Assembly: GCA_023401925.1 (NCBI GenBank)
Contig: JAEXDA010000029.1
Location: forward strand, 62,001-126,000
DNA length: 64,000 nucleotides
Reading direction: 5' to 3'
Source: Bacillota bacterium
GTDB taxonomy: Bacteria; Bacillota; UBA4882; UBA8346
Shown here: positions 52,320-61,503 of the stretch, piece by piece
Layout of the letters: each line of letters opens with the position of its first letter
Numbering within the stretch: the first letter of the stretch is position 1
Program-made: the position numbers and the translations under genes
The notes under the pieces: model-generated
Told to the model about the DNA's origin: nothing
Seen by the model: only the letters and a program-made list of their open reading frames with translations
Database searches by the model: none

Positions 52320-53390
52320 ATGTTTAAACGTGGTCTAGGTAGTGGAGTAATTCTTTTTATTTTGTTGATGGCAATGGTAGTTTGTAGTGTGGATGGGGCT
52401 GCGGTTTTCAAAGTAGGAATGGTTACCGACTCCGGTACTATCGACGACAAATCTTTTAACCAAGGAACATGGGAAGGAATTCAGCGGGCCGGAAAAGAAT
52501 TCAAATTAGAAACAAGATTTTTACAACCCCAAGGGACTACGGAAGCTGATTATGTAAAAGAAATTGGTAATCTTTATGATGGAGGCTATAGACTGATTTT
52601 ATGTCCGGGATTTAAGTTCGAAACAGCGGTTTTCCAGGCGCAACAAAAATATCCGGATGCAAAATTCGTTCTTATTGACGGTCAACCTCATGCGGGAGAT
52701 TTTAAGCCGGTCATGGGAAAGAATACGGTATCAATTTTCTTTGCGGAGCAAGAGTCCAGTTTTTTGGCAGGAGTGGCTACAGCCTTAAAAATCAAAGACG
52801 GAAAAGCCGGTATCCTTTGTGGTATGCAAATTCCTCCGGTTCAAAGATTTAATTGGGGTTTTCAACAAGGTATCAAGTATGCGAATCAGTATTTTAAAAC
52901 AAATCTTGAGATTAAACCTGAGGATGTTATATATCAAGGTTCATTCAATAATGTTGCCGCGGGTCAACAATTAGCCGCTGTGATGTTCGATCATGGTGTC
53001 AAAGTCATCTTTAATGCTGCCGCAGCTACCGGCATAGGCGCCATTAACGAAGCGAAAAAGCGCACTGAAGCAGGGGGAAAAGCCTGGATAATCGGTGTTG
53101 ACCGCGACCAGTATTGGGATGGCATTTATAAAGGCAACCAATCGGTTATTTTGACTTCGGCCGTGAAACGGGTTGATCAAGCTGCATTTGCCATGGTCAA
53201 GGCATTGAAGGAGGGCAAATTTCCGGGTGGGGAGGTAGTAACCTTTAATGCCCAATCGAATGGTGTCGGTATTCCTGAGAAAAATCCCAATTTAGGGAAG
53301 GTAGTCCAAGACAAAGTGACCAAAGTATTAGAAAAAATAAAATCCGGCGAAATTGTGGTTTCCAGTCAACAAGGAGTGTTGATTCCATAA
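52320..53390 (+). CDS. BMP/PnrA-family nucleoside-binding protein, copy 2
   Basis: 356 residues, closely related to copies 1 and 3 throughout (FKVGMVTDSGTIDDKSFNQG followed by TWEGI, YVKEIGNLYDGGYRLILCPG, NTVSIFFAEQESSFLAGVAT, IIGVDRDQYWDGIYKG). Differences cluster in the region ILCGMQIPPVQRF and AAAATGIGAINEAKKRTEAG, which may alter ligand choice. Signal peptide ILFILLMAMVVCSVDGAA has a Cys but not a good lipobox. AAAGGTGGG precedes the ATG; a terminator and a nucleoside hydrolase follow. Confidence 0.9.
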   Translation: MFKRGLGSGVILFILLMAMVVCSVDGAAVFKVGMVTDSGTIDDKSFNQGTWEGIQRAGKEFKLETRFLQPQGTTEADYVKEIGNLYDGGYRLILCPGFKFETAVFQAQQKYPDAKFVLIDGQPHAGDFKPVMGKNTVSIFFAEQESSFLAGVATALKIKDGKAGILCGMQIPPVQRFNWGFQQGIKYANQYFKTNLEIKPEDVIYQGSFNNVAAGQQLAAVMFDHGVKVIFNAAAATGIGAINEAKKRTEAGGKAWIIGVDRDQYWDGIYKGNQSVILTSAVKRVDQAAFAMVKALKEGKFPGGEVVTFNAQSNGVGIPEKNPNLGKVVQDKVTKVLEKIKSGEIVVSSQQGVLIP

Positions 53391-53410
53391 ATACCTTGTT
53401 TCGATGAATA

Positions 53411-53450
53411 AAGAAGAAGAGGATCAGCCAGAGCTGTTCTCTTCTTCTTT
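53411..53450 (+). terminator. Terminator after BMP copy 2
   Basis: AAGAAGAAGAGGA and TTCTCTTCTTCTTT pair over about 12 bases around TCAGCCAGAGCTG and end in a T-rich run. It lies 20 bases after the stop. Confidence 0.8.
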
Positions 53451-53548
53451 TATTATCAGGAAGAAATCCATGAGATTACTATTTTTCCATTAATAGGGAC
53501 TTTTTATTGGTTTATATTGATATGCTATGATGGAAAAGGGGGAGAATA

Positions 53549-54502
53549 ATGAACCGAACTACCAATAAATTACCGATTATACTTGATTGTGATCCCGGCT
53601 GCGATGATGCGGTGGCCATGATGCTAGCAGCCAAACACCCTGTATTTGACTTAAGGGCCATAACGGTCACAGCGGGGAATCATATTCTTGAGAAAACCAC
53701 CCAAAATGCCCTTAAGGTTTGTTCCCATTTAGGAATCGTCAATGTGCCTATTGCAGCTGGTATGTCCGGGCCCATCATCCGGAAGCAGGTGATTGCGGAA
53801 TATGTCCACGGAGAAAGTGGACTTGGCAATGTGGATTTGGACGCTCCCTTCATCCAGCTCGATCCCAGGAACGCAGTGACTCTGATTATAGAAATATTGT
53901 CCAAGTCGGATGGCGATATCACTTTTGTAGCCACGGGACCATTGTCCAACTTGGCGATGGCCATAAGACTAGCGCCTCAAATTATCCCCAAAATAAAGCA
54001 AATTGTTTTAATCGGTGGTTCTTATGAATTGGGTAATATTACCCCGGCTGCTGAATTTAATATTTACGCCGATCCTGAGGCGGCTCATGTCGTTTTTACC
54101 TGCGGAAAACCGATTGTGATGATCGGCCTGAGCATCACTAAAAAGGTGTTACTCCAAAAAGAAGTGACAAGCAGAATCGCCTCCATTGACAATAAGGCGG
54201 CCACGCTTTTCACCGAAATCATGGATTTCTATACGAAGACCAATCAAGAAATATTCGGCCATGAAGTTTCGCCATTGTATGATCCTGCTGCAATCGTGTA
54301 TCTTATTGATCCGGCCGTTTTTATCACAAAACCGATGTATGTGGAGATTGAACTAAAAAGTGAGCAATCGTATGGCAGGACCAACTGCGACTTCTATGGA
54401 ACGCTCAAGAAGCCAGTAAATGCCGAAGTCGTTACGGATCTTGATTCCGGACGTTTTTGGGAGATCATTCAAGAAACTATACGGCTTTATAGCCGGACAT
54501 AA
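53549..54502 (+). CDS. Inosine-uridine-preferring nucleoside hydrolase, copy 1
   Basis: 317 residues. The N-terminal calcium-site motif reads ILDCDPGCDDAVAMM (family consensus DTDPGxDD; Thr is Cys here). Other family blocks: VTVTAGNHILEKTTQNALKV, PIAAGMSGPI, VHGESGLGNVDL, ITFVATGPLSNLAMAI, VLIGGSYELGNITPAAEFNI followed by YADPEAAHVVF, and LYDPAAIVYLI. It splits nucleosides into base and ribose in the cytoplasm, which fits the nucleoside-binding proteins alongside. GGGGGAG precedes the ATG. Confidence 0.94.
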   Translation: MNRTTNKLPIILDCDPGCDDAVAMMLAAKHPVFDLRAITVTAGNHILEKTTQNALKVCSHLGIVNVPIAAGMSGPIIRKQVIAEYVHGESGLGNVDLDAPFIQLDPRNAVTLIIEILSKSDGDITFVATGPLSNLAMAIRLAPQIIPKIKQIVLIGGSYELGNITPAAEFNIYADPEAAHVVFTCGKPIVMIGLSITKKVLLQKEVTSRIASIDNKAATLFTEIMDFYTKTNQEIFGHEVSPLYDPAAIVYLIDPAVFITKPMYVEIELKSEQSYGRTNCDFYGTLKKPVNAEVVTDLDSGRFWEIIQETIRLYSRT

Positions 54503-54665
54503 TATTGGGAATGTGCAAAAAACAAAGAAAAAGTTACATAATTTTTTATCATTAAAGGAATTTTTTGAGTGTTTAAAGAATAATTAGATCATTTAAATAT
54601 TGCTTGGTATTTATATTTTTTCCCAGAAGTGAAATGTGGTCTAAAGAATCACTTTGGAGATAGGG

Positions 54666-55358
54666 ATGGAACTTAACCTATTGAAAAAGATTATCGAAGC
54701 CGACCCTGAGCTGTATCCAATATTTAAAGGATGCCCCGATGAGATTTTGAGTCATGGGCAAATCAATGAATACCGGTCCGGTACAGTTATTTGCCGTCAA
54801 GGTGATATCATTGATTGTTTATACATTGTTATCGATGGATATGCCGATATTTATTTTATGGCTGAAAACGGTAATAAATATTCCCAAGCCATAATTCAAA
54901 AAGGGCAATTCATCGGTGAGTTTGAAATCTTTGATCATAGGCCGATTATTTGTTCGGCGACTGCCTTGACTAGTCTAAAATTGTTGCAAATTAAATATGG
55001 CAGCTTCATGGACTGGCTAAAAGTGGATAATCATATCTGTATAGCTCTTATTAAATATCTGTGTAACCGTTCCTATTATTTTTCTCAAAAAGCTGGTACA
55101 GATACTCTTTATTCATTAAAGGCCAGGCTATGCGGTTACTTATTATCGCGTTGCCCTTTACCAAATCAGGTTGGTGGTATTTTATTGAAGGTTGATAAAG
55201 ATAAATTGAGTGAGGAGTTTGCGGTTACCATACGGAGTATTAATCGTGTTTTACAATTTTTAAAAACTGAAAATATTATTGATATTGAAAATGATTCCAT
55301 AATGATTAAAGATCTAAAACAGTTAGCCCAAGAAGAGCAGAATAGCAAGCTTAGATAA
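54666..55358 (+). CDS. Crp/Fnr-family regulator, YeiL-like, copy 3
   Basis: 230 residues: MELNLLKKIIEADPELYPIF, beta-roll SGTVICRQGDIIDCLYIVID and IGEFEIFDHRPIICSATALT, winged helix DKLSEEFAVTIRSINRVLQF followed by LKTENIID. The ATG at 54666 follows TTTGGAGATAGGG. It is nearer to copy 1 in the beta-roll (YFMAENGNKYSQ identical) but nearer to copy 2 in the helix-turn-helix. It ends 20 bases before BMP copy 3 and is probably co-transcribed with it. Confidence 0.88.
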   Translation: MELNLLKKIIEADPELYPIFKGCPDEILSHGQINEYRSGTVICRQGDIIDCLYIVIDGYADIYFMAENGNKYSQAIIQKGQFIGEFEIFDHRPIICSATALTSLKLLQIKYGSFMDWLKVDNHICIALIKYLCNRSYYFSQKAGTDTLYSLKARLCGYLLSRCPLPNQVGGILLKVDKDKLSEEFAVTIRSINRVLQFLKTENIIDIENDSIMIKDLKQLAQEEQNSKLR

Positions 55359-55377
55359 ATTTAATAGGGGGGATAGG

Positions 55378-56445
55378 ATGATGAAACATATCTGCAGTGT
55401 TGGATTAGTCTTGGCGTTTTTTATGTCTATCACATTATCCGGGGTAAGTGGAGCTACGTCCTTTAAGGTAGGATTAGTCACAAACTCCTCGACCGTCGAC
55501 GACAAATCGTTTAATCAAGGAACCTGGGAAGGAATTCAAAGGGCCAGTAAACAATTTAAACTGGAGACAAAATATTTGCGACCAGGAGGTTCCACTGAAG
55601 CCGATTTTCTTAAAGAAATAGGGAACCTTTATGATGCCGGATTCAAATTGATTGTTTGTCCGGGTTTCCCATTCGAAACGGCAATTTTTCAGGCCCAGAA
55701 AAAATATTTGGATGCTAAATTTGTCCTTATTGACGGAATGCCGCATTCCGGCGACAATCAATCAATCGTGGGTAAGAATACGGTATCCATTTTGTTTGCC
55801 GAACACGAAGCTGGGTTTCTGGCCGGGGTTGCTACAGCACTGCAACTGAAGGAAGGGGCGGCCGGTTTTATCGGAGGAATGGAACTTCCGCAAGTACAGA
55901 GTTTTAACTGGGGTTTTCAACAAGGAATCCAATATGCCAACAATAAATATGGTACCCAAATTGCCATAAAATCCGAAAATGTTATTTATCAAGGATCATT
56001 TAATAATGTGGCAGCCGGACAGCAAATATCATCTCAAATGTATGAGCATGGTGTTAAGGTTATCTTCTGCGCAGCCGGAGGCGTGGGTATCGGCTGTATT
56101 AACGAAGCCAAGTCACGCACCTTAGCAGGGAAGGATGTATGGGTTGTCGGTGTCGACCGTGATCAATATTGGGATGGTATTTATGAAGGCAACAAATCAG
56201 TTGTTTTGACTTCCGCCGTAAAACGGGTTGATCAGGCTGCGTATGCGATGGTTAAAGCGTTGAAAGAGAATCAATTTCCCGGCGGAAAAGTTTTGACCTT
56301 TAATGCCAAGTCAAATGGTGTCGGTATTCCTGAGAAAAATCCCAATCTAACCAAGGAAGTCCAGGATAAGGTGACCCAAATCTTAGGAAAATTAAAATCC
56401 GGTGAAATTAAGGTTTTCAATCAACAAGGAAATTTGATTCCATAA
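55378..56445 (+). CDS. BMP/PnrA-family nucleoside-binding protein, copy 3
   Basis: 355 residues: signal peptide LVLAFFMSITLSGVSGAT with no cysteine at the cleavage region at all, then FKVGLVTNSSTVDDKSFNQG followed by TWEGI, FLKEIGNLYDAGFKLIVCPG, HEAGFLAGVATALQLKEGAA and VVGVDRDQYWDGIYEG. It is closest to copy 1 in the middle part (FIGGM, CAAGGVGIGCINEAKSR). Exported and soluble rather than lipid-anchored. GGGGGGAT precedes the ATG. Followed by a terminator and the second nucleoside hydrolase. Confidence 0.9.
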   Translation: MMKHICSVGLVLAFFMSITLSGVSGATSFKVGLVTNSSTVDDKSFNQGTWEGIQRASKQFKLETKYLRPGGSTEADFLKEIGNLYDAGFKLIVCPGFPFETAIFQAQKKYLDAKFVLIDGMPHSGDNQSIVGKNTVSILFAEHEAGFLAGVATALQLKEGAAGFIGGMELPQVQSFNWGFQQGIQYANNKYGTQIAIKSENVIYQGSFNNVAAGQQISSQMYEHGVKVIFCAAGGVGIGCINEAKSRTLAGKDVWVVGVDRDQYWDGIYEGNKSVVLTSAVKRVDQAAYAMVKALKENQFPGGKVLTFNAKSNGVGIPEKNPNLTKEVQDKVTQILGKLKSGEIKVFNQQGNLIP

Positions 56446-56475
56446 TCTACACTGTACTTTCGATAAAACGATAAT

Positions 56476-56513
56476 GAGGAAGAGGATGCAACGGCCATTC
56501 TCTTTTTCTTTTA
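56476..56513 (+). terminator. Terminator after BMP copy 3
   Basis: GAGGAAGAGGATG and CATTCTCTTTTTC pair around CAACGGC and run into TTTTATTA. It is similar in design to the one after BMP copy 2. Confidence 0.75.
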
Positions 56514-56601
56514 TTATGGAAAATAATACACATATTACCTGAATTTACATTATCAAGAATCCGCTTTGATTCTAAATTATTACCGAAAAGGGGAAGAAGA
56601 T

Positions 56602-57549
56602 ATGGATGGAATTACTCACAAATTGCCGATTATAATTGATACCGATCCCGGTTGTGATGATGCTGTGGCGATTATAGTAGCCACTAAACACCCTTTACTG
56701 GATCTAAAGGCAATAACGGTCACCGCAGGCAATCATATTATCGAAAAAACTGCCCAAAATGCCCTTAAAATTTGTTCTATTTTGGGAATTGACAATGTGC
56801 CGGTTGCGGCTGGCATGTCTGGGCCCATGGTTCGGGAACAAGTTATTGCGGATAACATTCACGGCGAAACCGGACTTGGTAATGTGGATTTCGGCGAACC
56901 ATCGATCCGACTTGATAATCGACATGCGGTGGCTCTGATTATAGAAACCCTGGTGGAATCAAACGGCGATATTACTTTTGTGGCAATAGGACCACTAACT
57001 AACTTAGCTATGGCAATGAGATTGGAACCTAAGATTATCCCAAAAATAAAACAAATTGTCTTGCTCGGCGGTTCATACAAACTTGGTAATGTAACCCCGG
57101 CCGCTGAATTTAATATATATGCCGACCCTGAGGCCGCTCATATCGTTTTTACCTGTGGCAGACCGATTGTGATGATTGGGTTGAGTATTACAAAAAGAGT
57201 ATTGTTAAAAAAAGAAATGGCAACTCGAATCGCGTCTATTGATAATAAGACGGCAAGATTTTTTGCAAACATAATGGATTTTTATACGAAGACCAACAAA
57301 CAAATATTCGGATATGACGAATCTCCGGTGTATGATCCGGCTGCGGTTGTATATCTTATTAACCCGGTAATTTTCAAGACAAAGCCCATGTATGTGGAGA
57401 TCGAATTAAAAAGCGAACAATCCTATGGTAGAACGAACTGTGATTTCCATGGAACGCTGGGCAGACCTGCCAATGCGGAAGTGGTTACGGATCTTGATTC
57501 TGAAAAGTTTTGGGAAATCATCGAAGATACGATTAAAATGTATCGTTAA
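56602..57549 (+). CDS. Inosine-uridine-preferring nucleoside hydrolase, copy 2
   Basis: 315 residues from the ATG at 56602, which follows GGGGAAGAAGAT; the frame is open from 56566. Motifs: IIDTDPGCDDAVAII (canonical), VTVTAGNHIIEKTAQNALKI, PVAAGMSGPM, ITFVAIGPLTNLAMAM, VLLGGSYKLGNVTPAAEFNI followed by YADPEAAHIVF, and VYDPAAVVYLI. It is very similar to the copy at 53549 along its full length, so the two arose by duplication with the BMP and regulator genes. Confidence 0.94.
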   Translation: MDGITHKLPIIIDTDPGCDDAVAIIVATKHPLLDLKAITVTAGNHIIEKTAQNALKICSILGIDNVPVAAGMSGPMVREQVIADNIHGETGLGNVDFGEPSIRLDNRHAVALIIETLVESNGDITFVAIGPLTNLAMAMRLEPKIIPKIKQIVLLGGSYKLGNVTPAAEFNIYADPEAAHIVFTCGRPIVMIGLSITKRVLLKKEMATRIASIDNKTARFFANIMDFYTKTNKQIFGYDESPVYDPAAVVYLINPVIFKTKPMYVEIELKSEQSYGRTNCDFHGTLGRPANAEVVTDLDSEKFWEIIEDTIKMYR

Positions 57550-57608
57550 ATTCATCAATCATTCGTTTAGTATTTTTCGATATAAGTAGAGGATGTAAGG
57601 ATTGGAAT

Positions 57609-57726
57609 GGGGCTGTCGTAAAAGGAAGTTTATCGATAAAGATATACAATATATGTAAATAATTGTTCCTTCAATGAAGCGATATATTGTATATCTTCTG
57701 GATATTTAAAGGAATCTACGACGGCA
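57609..57726. repeat. Dispersed hairpin repeat, copy 3
   Basis: A 16-bp perfect inner inverted repeat AAGATATACAATATAT (57639-57654) pairs with 57682-57697. Outer ends GGCTGTCGTA and TACGACGGC pair with one mismatch. The arm flanks (TATCGATAAAGATATACAAT) match copies 2 and 4. It lies between converging genes. Confidence 0.8.
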
Positions 57727-57752
57727 TTAAGAATGCCCTAAGAACGACCAAC

Positions 57753-59075
57753 TTAACATAGTCCTATTGTTGCAGCCTTACGAATCTTCCCATAAAAAAT
57801 CACCGGCTCTGCTGATAAATCCGTTAACCCATTGCGAACCGTCAGTTCTTTTCCATCGATGATATTCCGGTAAGAACCGTCTTTGCAGTCTATACTGATG
57901 GAGCCAAATTTCCCCTCCACATTAAAGATCCCGTATAAGATCCGTTCTTCCTTGCGGTAAGACGCCAGAATTACACCGAATATCAAACTCTCATGAATTT
58001 GGTAATAGCCCTGACCAATAAGGGGTTCTTTTTTAATAGCGGATAAATGTTTTAAAAAAATAGTGTAGTCAGGATTTAAAAGGCTCCAATCAATGGCTTC
58101 TTTTTCAAATAAGCTGGGTAGTCTGGGATCATTGGTTTCCTGCCCGCCATGAATCAACGTAGTTCCTATTTGGAAAAAAGAAAAAGCAGTCCATTGCCGG
58201 ATGATATTTTCAAAGGGAATCATGGCGCGGATGCGGGACTGGTCATGGTTTTCCACAAAGCGTAATTTAAGATAGTTCCCAGGGAGGTTGGTTTCCTGCA
58301 GCTTTAATAAAGATAAGTATTCTTCCAGAAGGGTTTGTCCTTCAAGATAAGCCCGGAAAGTATGGTATACATCATAGTCATAAGTAATGTCAAAGGCTTG
58401 ATACATCTCAGAATCGGAATGGATATTAAAATTCTGCTTACGCAGGCTCTGAATGAAAGAAGGGTCGGAACTTTCGGCAAGCCAAATAAAGTTGGGGTTA
58501 ATTTGTGCAAGCTCCTCCCGGGCCTTCATCCAAAAATCGATAGGGACAAGCGGCGCCACATCACAACGAAATCCATCCACCCCTTTGGAGACCCAATACG
58601 TTAAGGTTTCAATCTGATAACTCCAAAGTTCCGGATGGGAGTAATCCAGGTCGATTACATCCATCCAGTCGGGAACCTTGCCGGAGATTTCACCCCGGGT
58701 ATTGCGGTAAAACCATTCCGGATGGTGCTTATACAGCCATGAATCTTGGGAAGTGTGGTTGAAAACGATATCGATCATCAGGAGCATTCCCTGCTGATGG
58801 ACGCTGTTGACTAAAAGCATGAAATTCTCGATCGACCCATATTCCGGATTAATTTCCCGGTAATCCAGAATAGAGTATGGGCAACCAAGGCTGCCTTTTC
58901 GCCCGGCCTTTCCGATAGGATGAATGGGCATCAGCCAAATAATATCCACACCAAGACTTTTAATGCGGGCTAAATCCTTTTCCAGTCCCTTGAAATTACC
59001 TTCAGGACTGTGATTCCGAACATATATTTCGTAAATAACCGCATGACGCAACGATTGACTGGTTTCCCGGGCCAT
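57753..59075 (-). CDS. GH13 alpha-amylase-family glycosidase
   Basis: 440 residues without a signal peptide. N-terminal AVIYEIYVRNHSPEGNFKGL; conserved region I IDIVFNHTSQDSWLY; catalytic Asp in GVDGFRCDVAPLVP; catalytic Glu in FIWLAESSD; third acid in RFVENHDQSRIRAM. The small size and cytoplasmic location suggest a maltodextrin- or cyclodextrin-cleaving enzyme. It is the last gene of the operon lacI, binding protein, MalF, MalG, GH13. GGGAGG precedes the ATG. Confidence 0.9.
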   Translation of the reverse strand: MARETSQSLRHAVIYEIYVRNHSPEGNFKGLEKDLARIKSLGVDIIWLMPIHPIGKAGRKGSLGCPYSILDYREINPEYGSIENFMLLVNSVHQQGMLLMIDIVFNHTSQDSWLYKHHPEWFYRNTRGEISGKVPDWMDVIDLDYSHPELWSYQIETLTYWVSKGVDGFRCDVAPLVPIDFWMKAREELAQINPNFIWLAESSDPSFIQSLRKQNFNIHSDSEMYQAFDITYDYDVYHTFRAYLEGQTLLEEYLSLLKLQETNLPGNYLKLRFVENHDQSRIRAMIPFENIIRQWTAFSFFQIGTTLIHGGQETNDPRLPSLFEKEAIDWSLLNPDYTIFLKHLSAIKKEPLIGQGYYQIHESLIFGVILASYRKEERILYGIFNVEGKFGSISIDCKDGSYRNIIDGKELTVRNGLTDLSAEPVIFYGKIRKAATIGLC

Positions 59076-59185
59076 TTGAGTCCTCCCATCGAAAAATAAT
59101 CATTAACATGTTCATTGATAGCTATTGGCTAAGAGTTCGTTTTACTTTTAATTGCCCGGTTGGATTGAAGCCGGTTGTGGTTGAA

Positions 59186-60046
59186 TCACCCTTTAACCGC
59201 TCCGGCGGCAATGCCTTTCACAATATATTTCTGCATCACTAAATAAAAAATAACAACCGGCGCCGCGGATAGGACCAATGAGGCCATGGCCAGAGAATAT
59301 TGCCGTTTAAAAAGGCTGAAAAATCCATACTGGGCCAGTTGTAAAGTGGACTGTTTCGGCAGAATAATTAAGGGCAACAAAAAATCATTCCAAATCCAAA
59401 GTACGTCAAGAATGGCAATGGTGGCGGAGACCGGTTTCAAGAGTGGAAAGACCAACTGAAAGAAAGTCCGTAGGATTGAAGCTCCGTCGATGGCCGCGGA
59501 TTCTTCAATCTCCACCGGTACTCCTTTCATAAAACCGTGGTACATAAAGATAGCCAGTGGACAACCAAGACCAATATAAATCGGTATAATACCCCAAATG
59601 CTTTGCAAGTTATAGTCCTTGGCGGTTTGAACTAAAGGAACCATGAAAGTCTGGAATGGAACCACCATTGAGAAAGTGAAGACCAGGAAAAAAAGCCAGC
59701 TAAACCTGGATCTGGAACGGACCATGACATAAGCCGCCATGGAGCTGACGAGCAGTATCCCTATGGTACTGAAAGCAGTGATAATGAAAGTGTTCGCCAA
59801 TCCCACCGGGAAATTCGTTGCTTTCCAAGCCTCAATATAGTTGGTGAAATGAATTGTTTTCGGGAAAGTAATCGGATTGAGAATGATTTCCGCATCGGAC
59901 TTGAATGAATTCAATAAAGTCAATAAAGCCGGGAATAGAAATAAAATCGCAAGGATGACCATGATAACCTCAAATATCAACATTCCGTACTTTCGAGATG
60001 AAATCCGGATTTTCGCTTCAGGTTGGATTGTTCGGATATCATTCAT
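59186..60046 (-). CDS. Sugar ABC transporter permease, MalG type
   Basis: 286 residues, six membrane helices, EAA-loop VEIEESAAIDGASILRTFFQ and the C-terminal KGIAAGAVKG. It overlaps the MalF-type gene by four bases (ATGA), so the two subunits are made together. The maltodextrin-type context is given by the GH13 and MalR-like genes around it. Confidence 0.93.
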   Translation of the reverse strand: MNDIRTIQPEAKIRISSRKYGMLIFEVIMVILAILFLFPALLTLLNSFKSDAEIILNPITFPKTIHFTNYIEAWKATNFPVGLANTFIITAFSTIGILLVSSMAAYVMVRSRSRFSWLFFLVFTFSMVVPFQTFMVPLVQTAKDYNLQSIWGIIPIYIGLGCPLAIFMYHGFMKGVPVEIEESAAIDGASILRTFFQLVFPLLKPVSATIAILDVLWIWNDFLLPLIILPKQSTLQLAQYGFFSLFKRQYSLAMASLVLSAAPVVIFYLVMQKYIVKGIAAGAVKG

Positions 60047-61374
60047 AATTGAACTTCCCTCCGTTTCATTAGAAACAGTTGAATACCGGTAATGATGATG
60101 ATGATTAGGCAGAGTAAAACGGCTTTGGCAGTAGCATAACCGAAAAGATTGTTGTTAAATGCATTGAAATAAATATCAAGCACGATCGGAGTGGTTACAT
60201 ATCCGGGGCCACCGCTGGTCAAGGCTAACAATACGTCAAAGCACTTAAATGAATTGGAAAGACTGTAAAAAAGGCAAATGGTCACAGCTGGCATTAAGAG
60301 TGGAATGGTAACCCGAAACAGGCGTTGACGCCAATTGGCACCGTCAATTTCGGCCACTTCATGAATATCGGTGGGGATAGTCTGCAGCCCGGCCAAATAG
60401 ATAATCATCAGATAACCGCATCCTTGCCATATAGTCACCAACAAAACAGCCCATGGAGCAAGATCGGGACTACCGAGCCAAACAGAAATTCCTGTAATGG
60501 CCGGTAAAATTAACCGGAATACGAACGACCATATAAAAGCCACGATAATCAGACTAAGCACATTTGGTAAGAAGAAAATGGACCGCAGAATGTTGCGGGT
60601 TTTCATCTTGGTATCCAGGATCAAGGCTAGGACGAAAGCTAAGAAATTGGACAACAAAACGTTGAAAAAGACAAAGAATAAAGTGAATCCGATAACACCG
60701 GGTATGATAATACTTTGATACATATTTTCGCTGATCAAGGTTTTTAGTTTTTCGCTTTCAGGATCAGGAATGTTTTTCAAGAGCCGATAAGAAGAATTGG
60801 CAGGATGATATCTGTAAAATCTGAGCAAAAAATCACGTTCGTTCTTCAAGGCGATATGGCTGTATAGCTGTTTGTGAAAAACCTTGGCATTGATTGATTT
60901 TGGCAATTCATCGAAAGCATTGAAAAGGTATTGCCTTTCAATCCGCGGCACAAATCTTTGGTCTTTTTGAAACATGTCCCGGTAGTTTTTCAAACCGATA
61001 GAATGAATCGGAGAAATACCGACTTTTTGGAGGATTCTCTTGAGTTTCCGTTTTTCACCGGTGGTAATCTGGCGATGGGTATTGCCTTCTTTGATCCAGT
61101 TGGTTAGATTATAATTTCCGTTGGAAGAATCCAGGACATAAAATCGGCGAACGTACTTCAAATCGTTTTGGTCATGAAGCTTGCCGGTTACTTTGGTTTC
61201 AAAATCCGTCTTACTCATATTAAAAGGGATTTCCGGGACAATCCCGTTCCAATCGGTAAAGGAATATTGAATTCCCTGAAAGAGGGGGATAATAAAAAAG
61301 AATAAATAGAGTAAAAAGGCAGGCGTTAAAAAAAGACAAAAATAAAAAATCTTATTTTTTCTAGAAGCGATCAT
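60043..61374 (-). CDS. Sugar ABC transporter permease, MalF type, with large extracellular insert
   Basis: 443 residues starting at ATG 61374, 5 bases after AAGGAG. The longer frame (to 61503) is a read-through of a hairpin repeat and not coding. After the first helix (FYFCLFLTPAFLLYLFFFII) an insert of about 200 residues (roughly 50-245, TDWNGIVPEIPF...LISENMYQSIIIP) precedes the conserved membrane core with EAA-loop DIHEVAEIDGANWRQRLFRV and LALTSGGPGYVTTPIVL. E. coli MalF also has a large periplasmic P2 loop that touches the binding protein; a similar docking role is possible. It overlaps malG by four bases. Confidence 0.9.
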   Translation of the reverse strand: MIASRKNKIFYFCLFLTPAFLLYLFFFIIPLFQGIQYSFTDWNGIVPEIPFNMSKTDFETKVTGKLHDQNDLKYVRRFYVLDSSNGNYNLTNWIKEGNTHRQITTGEKRKLKRILQKVGISPIHSIGLKNYRDMFQKDQRFVPRIERQYLFNAFDELPKSINAKVFHKQLYSHIALKNERDFLLRFYRYHPANSSYRLLKNIPDPESEKLKTLISENMYQSIIIPGVIGFTLFFVFFNVLLSNFLAFVLALILDTKMKTRNILRSIFFLPNVLSLIIVAFIWSFVFRLILPAITGISVWLGSPDLAPWAVLLVTIWQGCGYLMIIYLAGLQTIPTDIHEVAEIDGANWRQRLFRVTIPLLMPAVTICLFYSLSNSFKCFDVLLALTSGGPGYVTTPIVLDIYFNAFNNNLFGYATAKAVLLCLIIIIITGIQLFLMKRREVQL

Positions 61375-61400
61375 GGGGGCTCCTTTCTGTCGAAAAAAGA

Positions 61401-61503
61401 AACTGTCCCAAAGGAAGTAGAACAGCAAAGATATACAATATAAGTCCCCCTTTAAAAAAGAAGGCTTATATTGTATATCCGATGGGGGTCCATAATCGGA
61501 CAC
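61401..61503. repeat. Dispersed hairpin repeat, copy 4
   Basis: The 15-bp perfect inverted repeat GATATACAATATAAG (61430-61444) pairs with 61465-61479. Ends AACTGTCCCAAAGG and GGACACCTTC are partly paired. It is shorter than copies 1-3 with a loop of only 20 bases. It lies between the binding-protein and MalF-type genes inside an operon, where it may reduce downstream expression. Confidence 0.75.

Noticed and set aside
5760..61503. CRISPR array or integrase attachment sites
   Set aside because: The hairpin repeats are kilobases apart, not arrayed with spacers, and no cas, integrase or tRNA gene is nearby.
61375..61503. N-terminal extension of the MalF-type permease
   Set aside because: It is translated hairpin repeat copy 4; the ATG at 61374 has an AAGGAG site and gives a normal first membrane helix.
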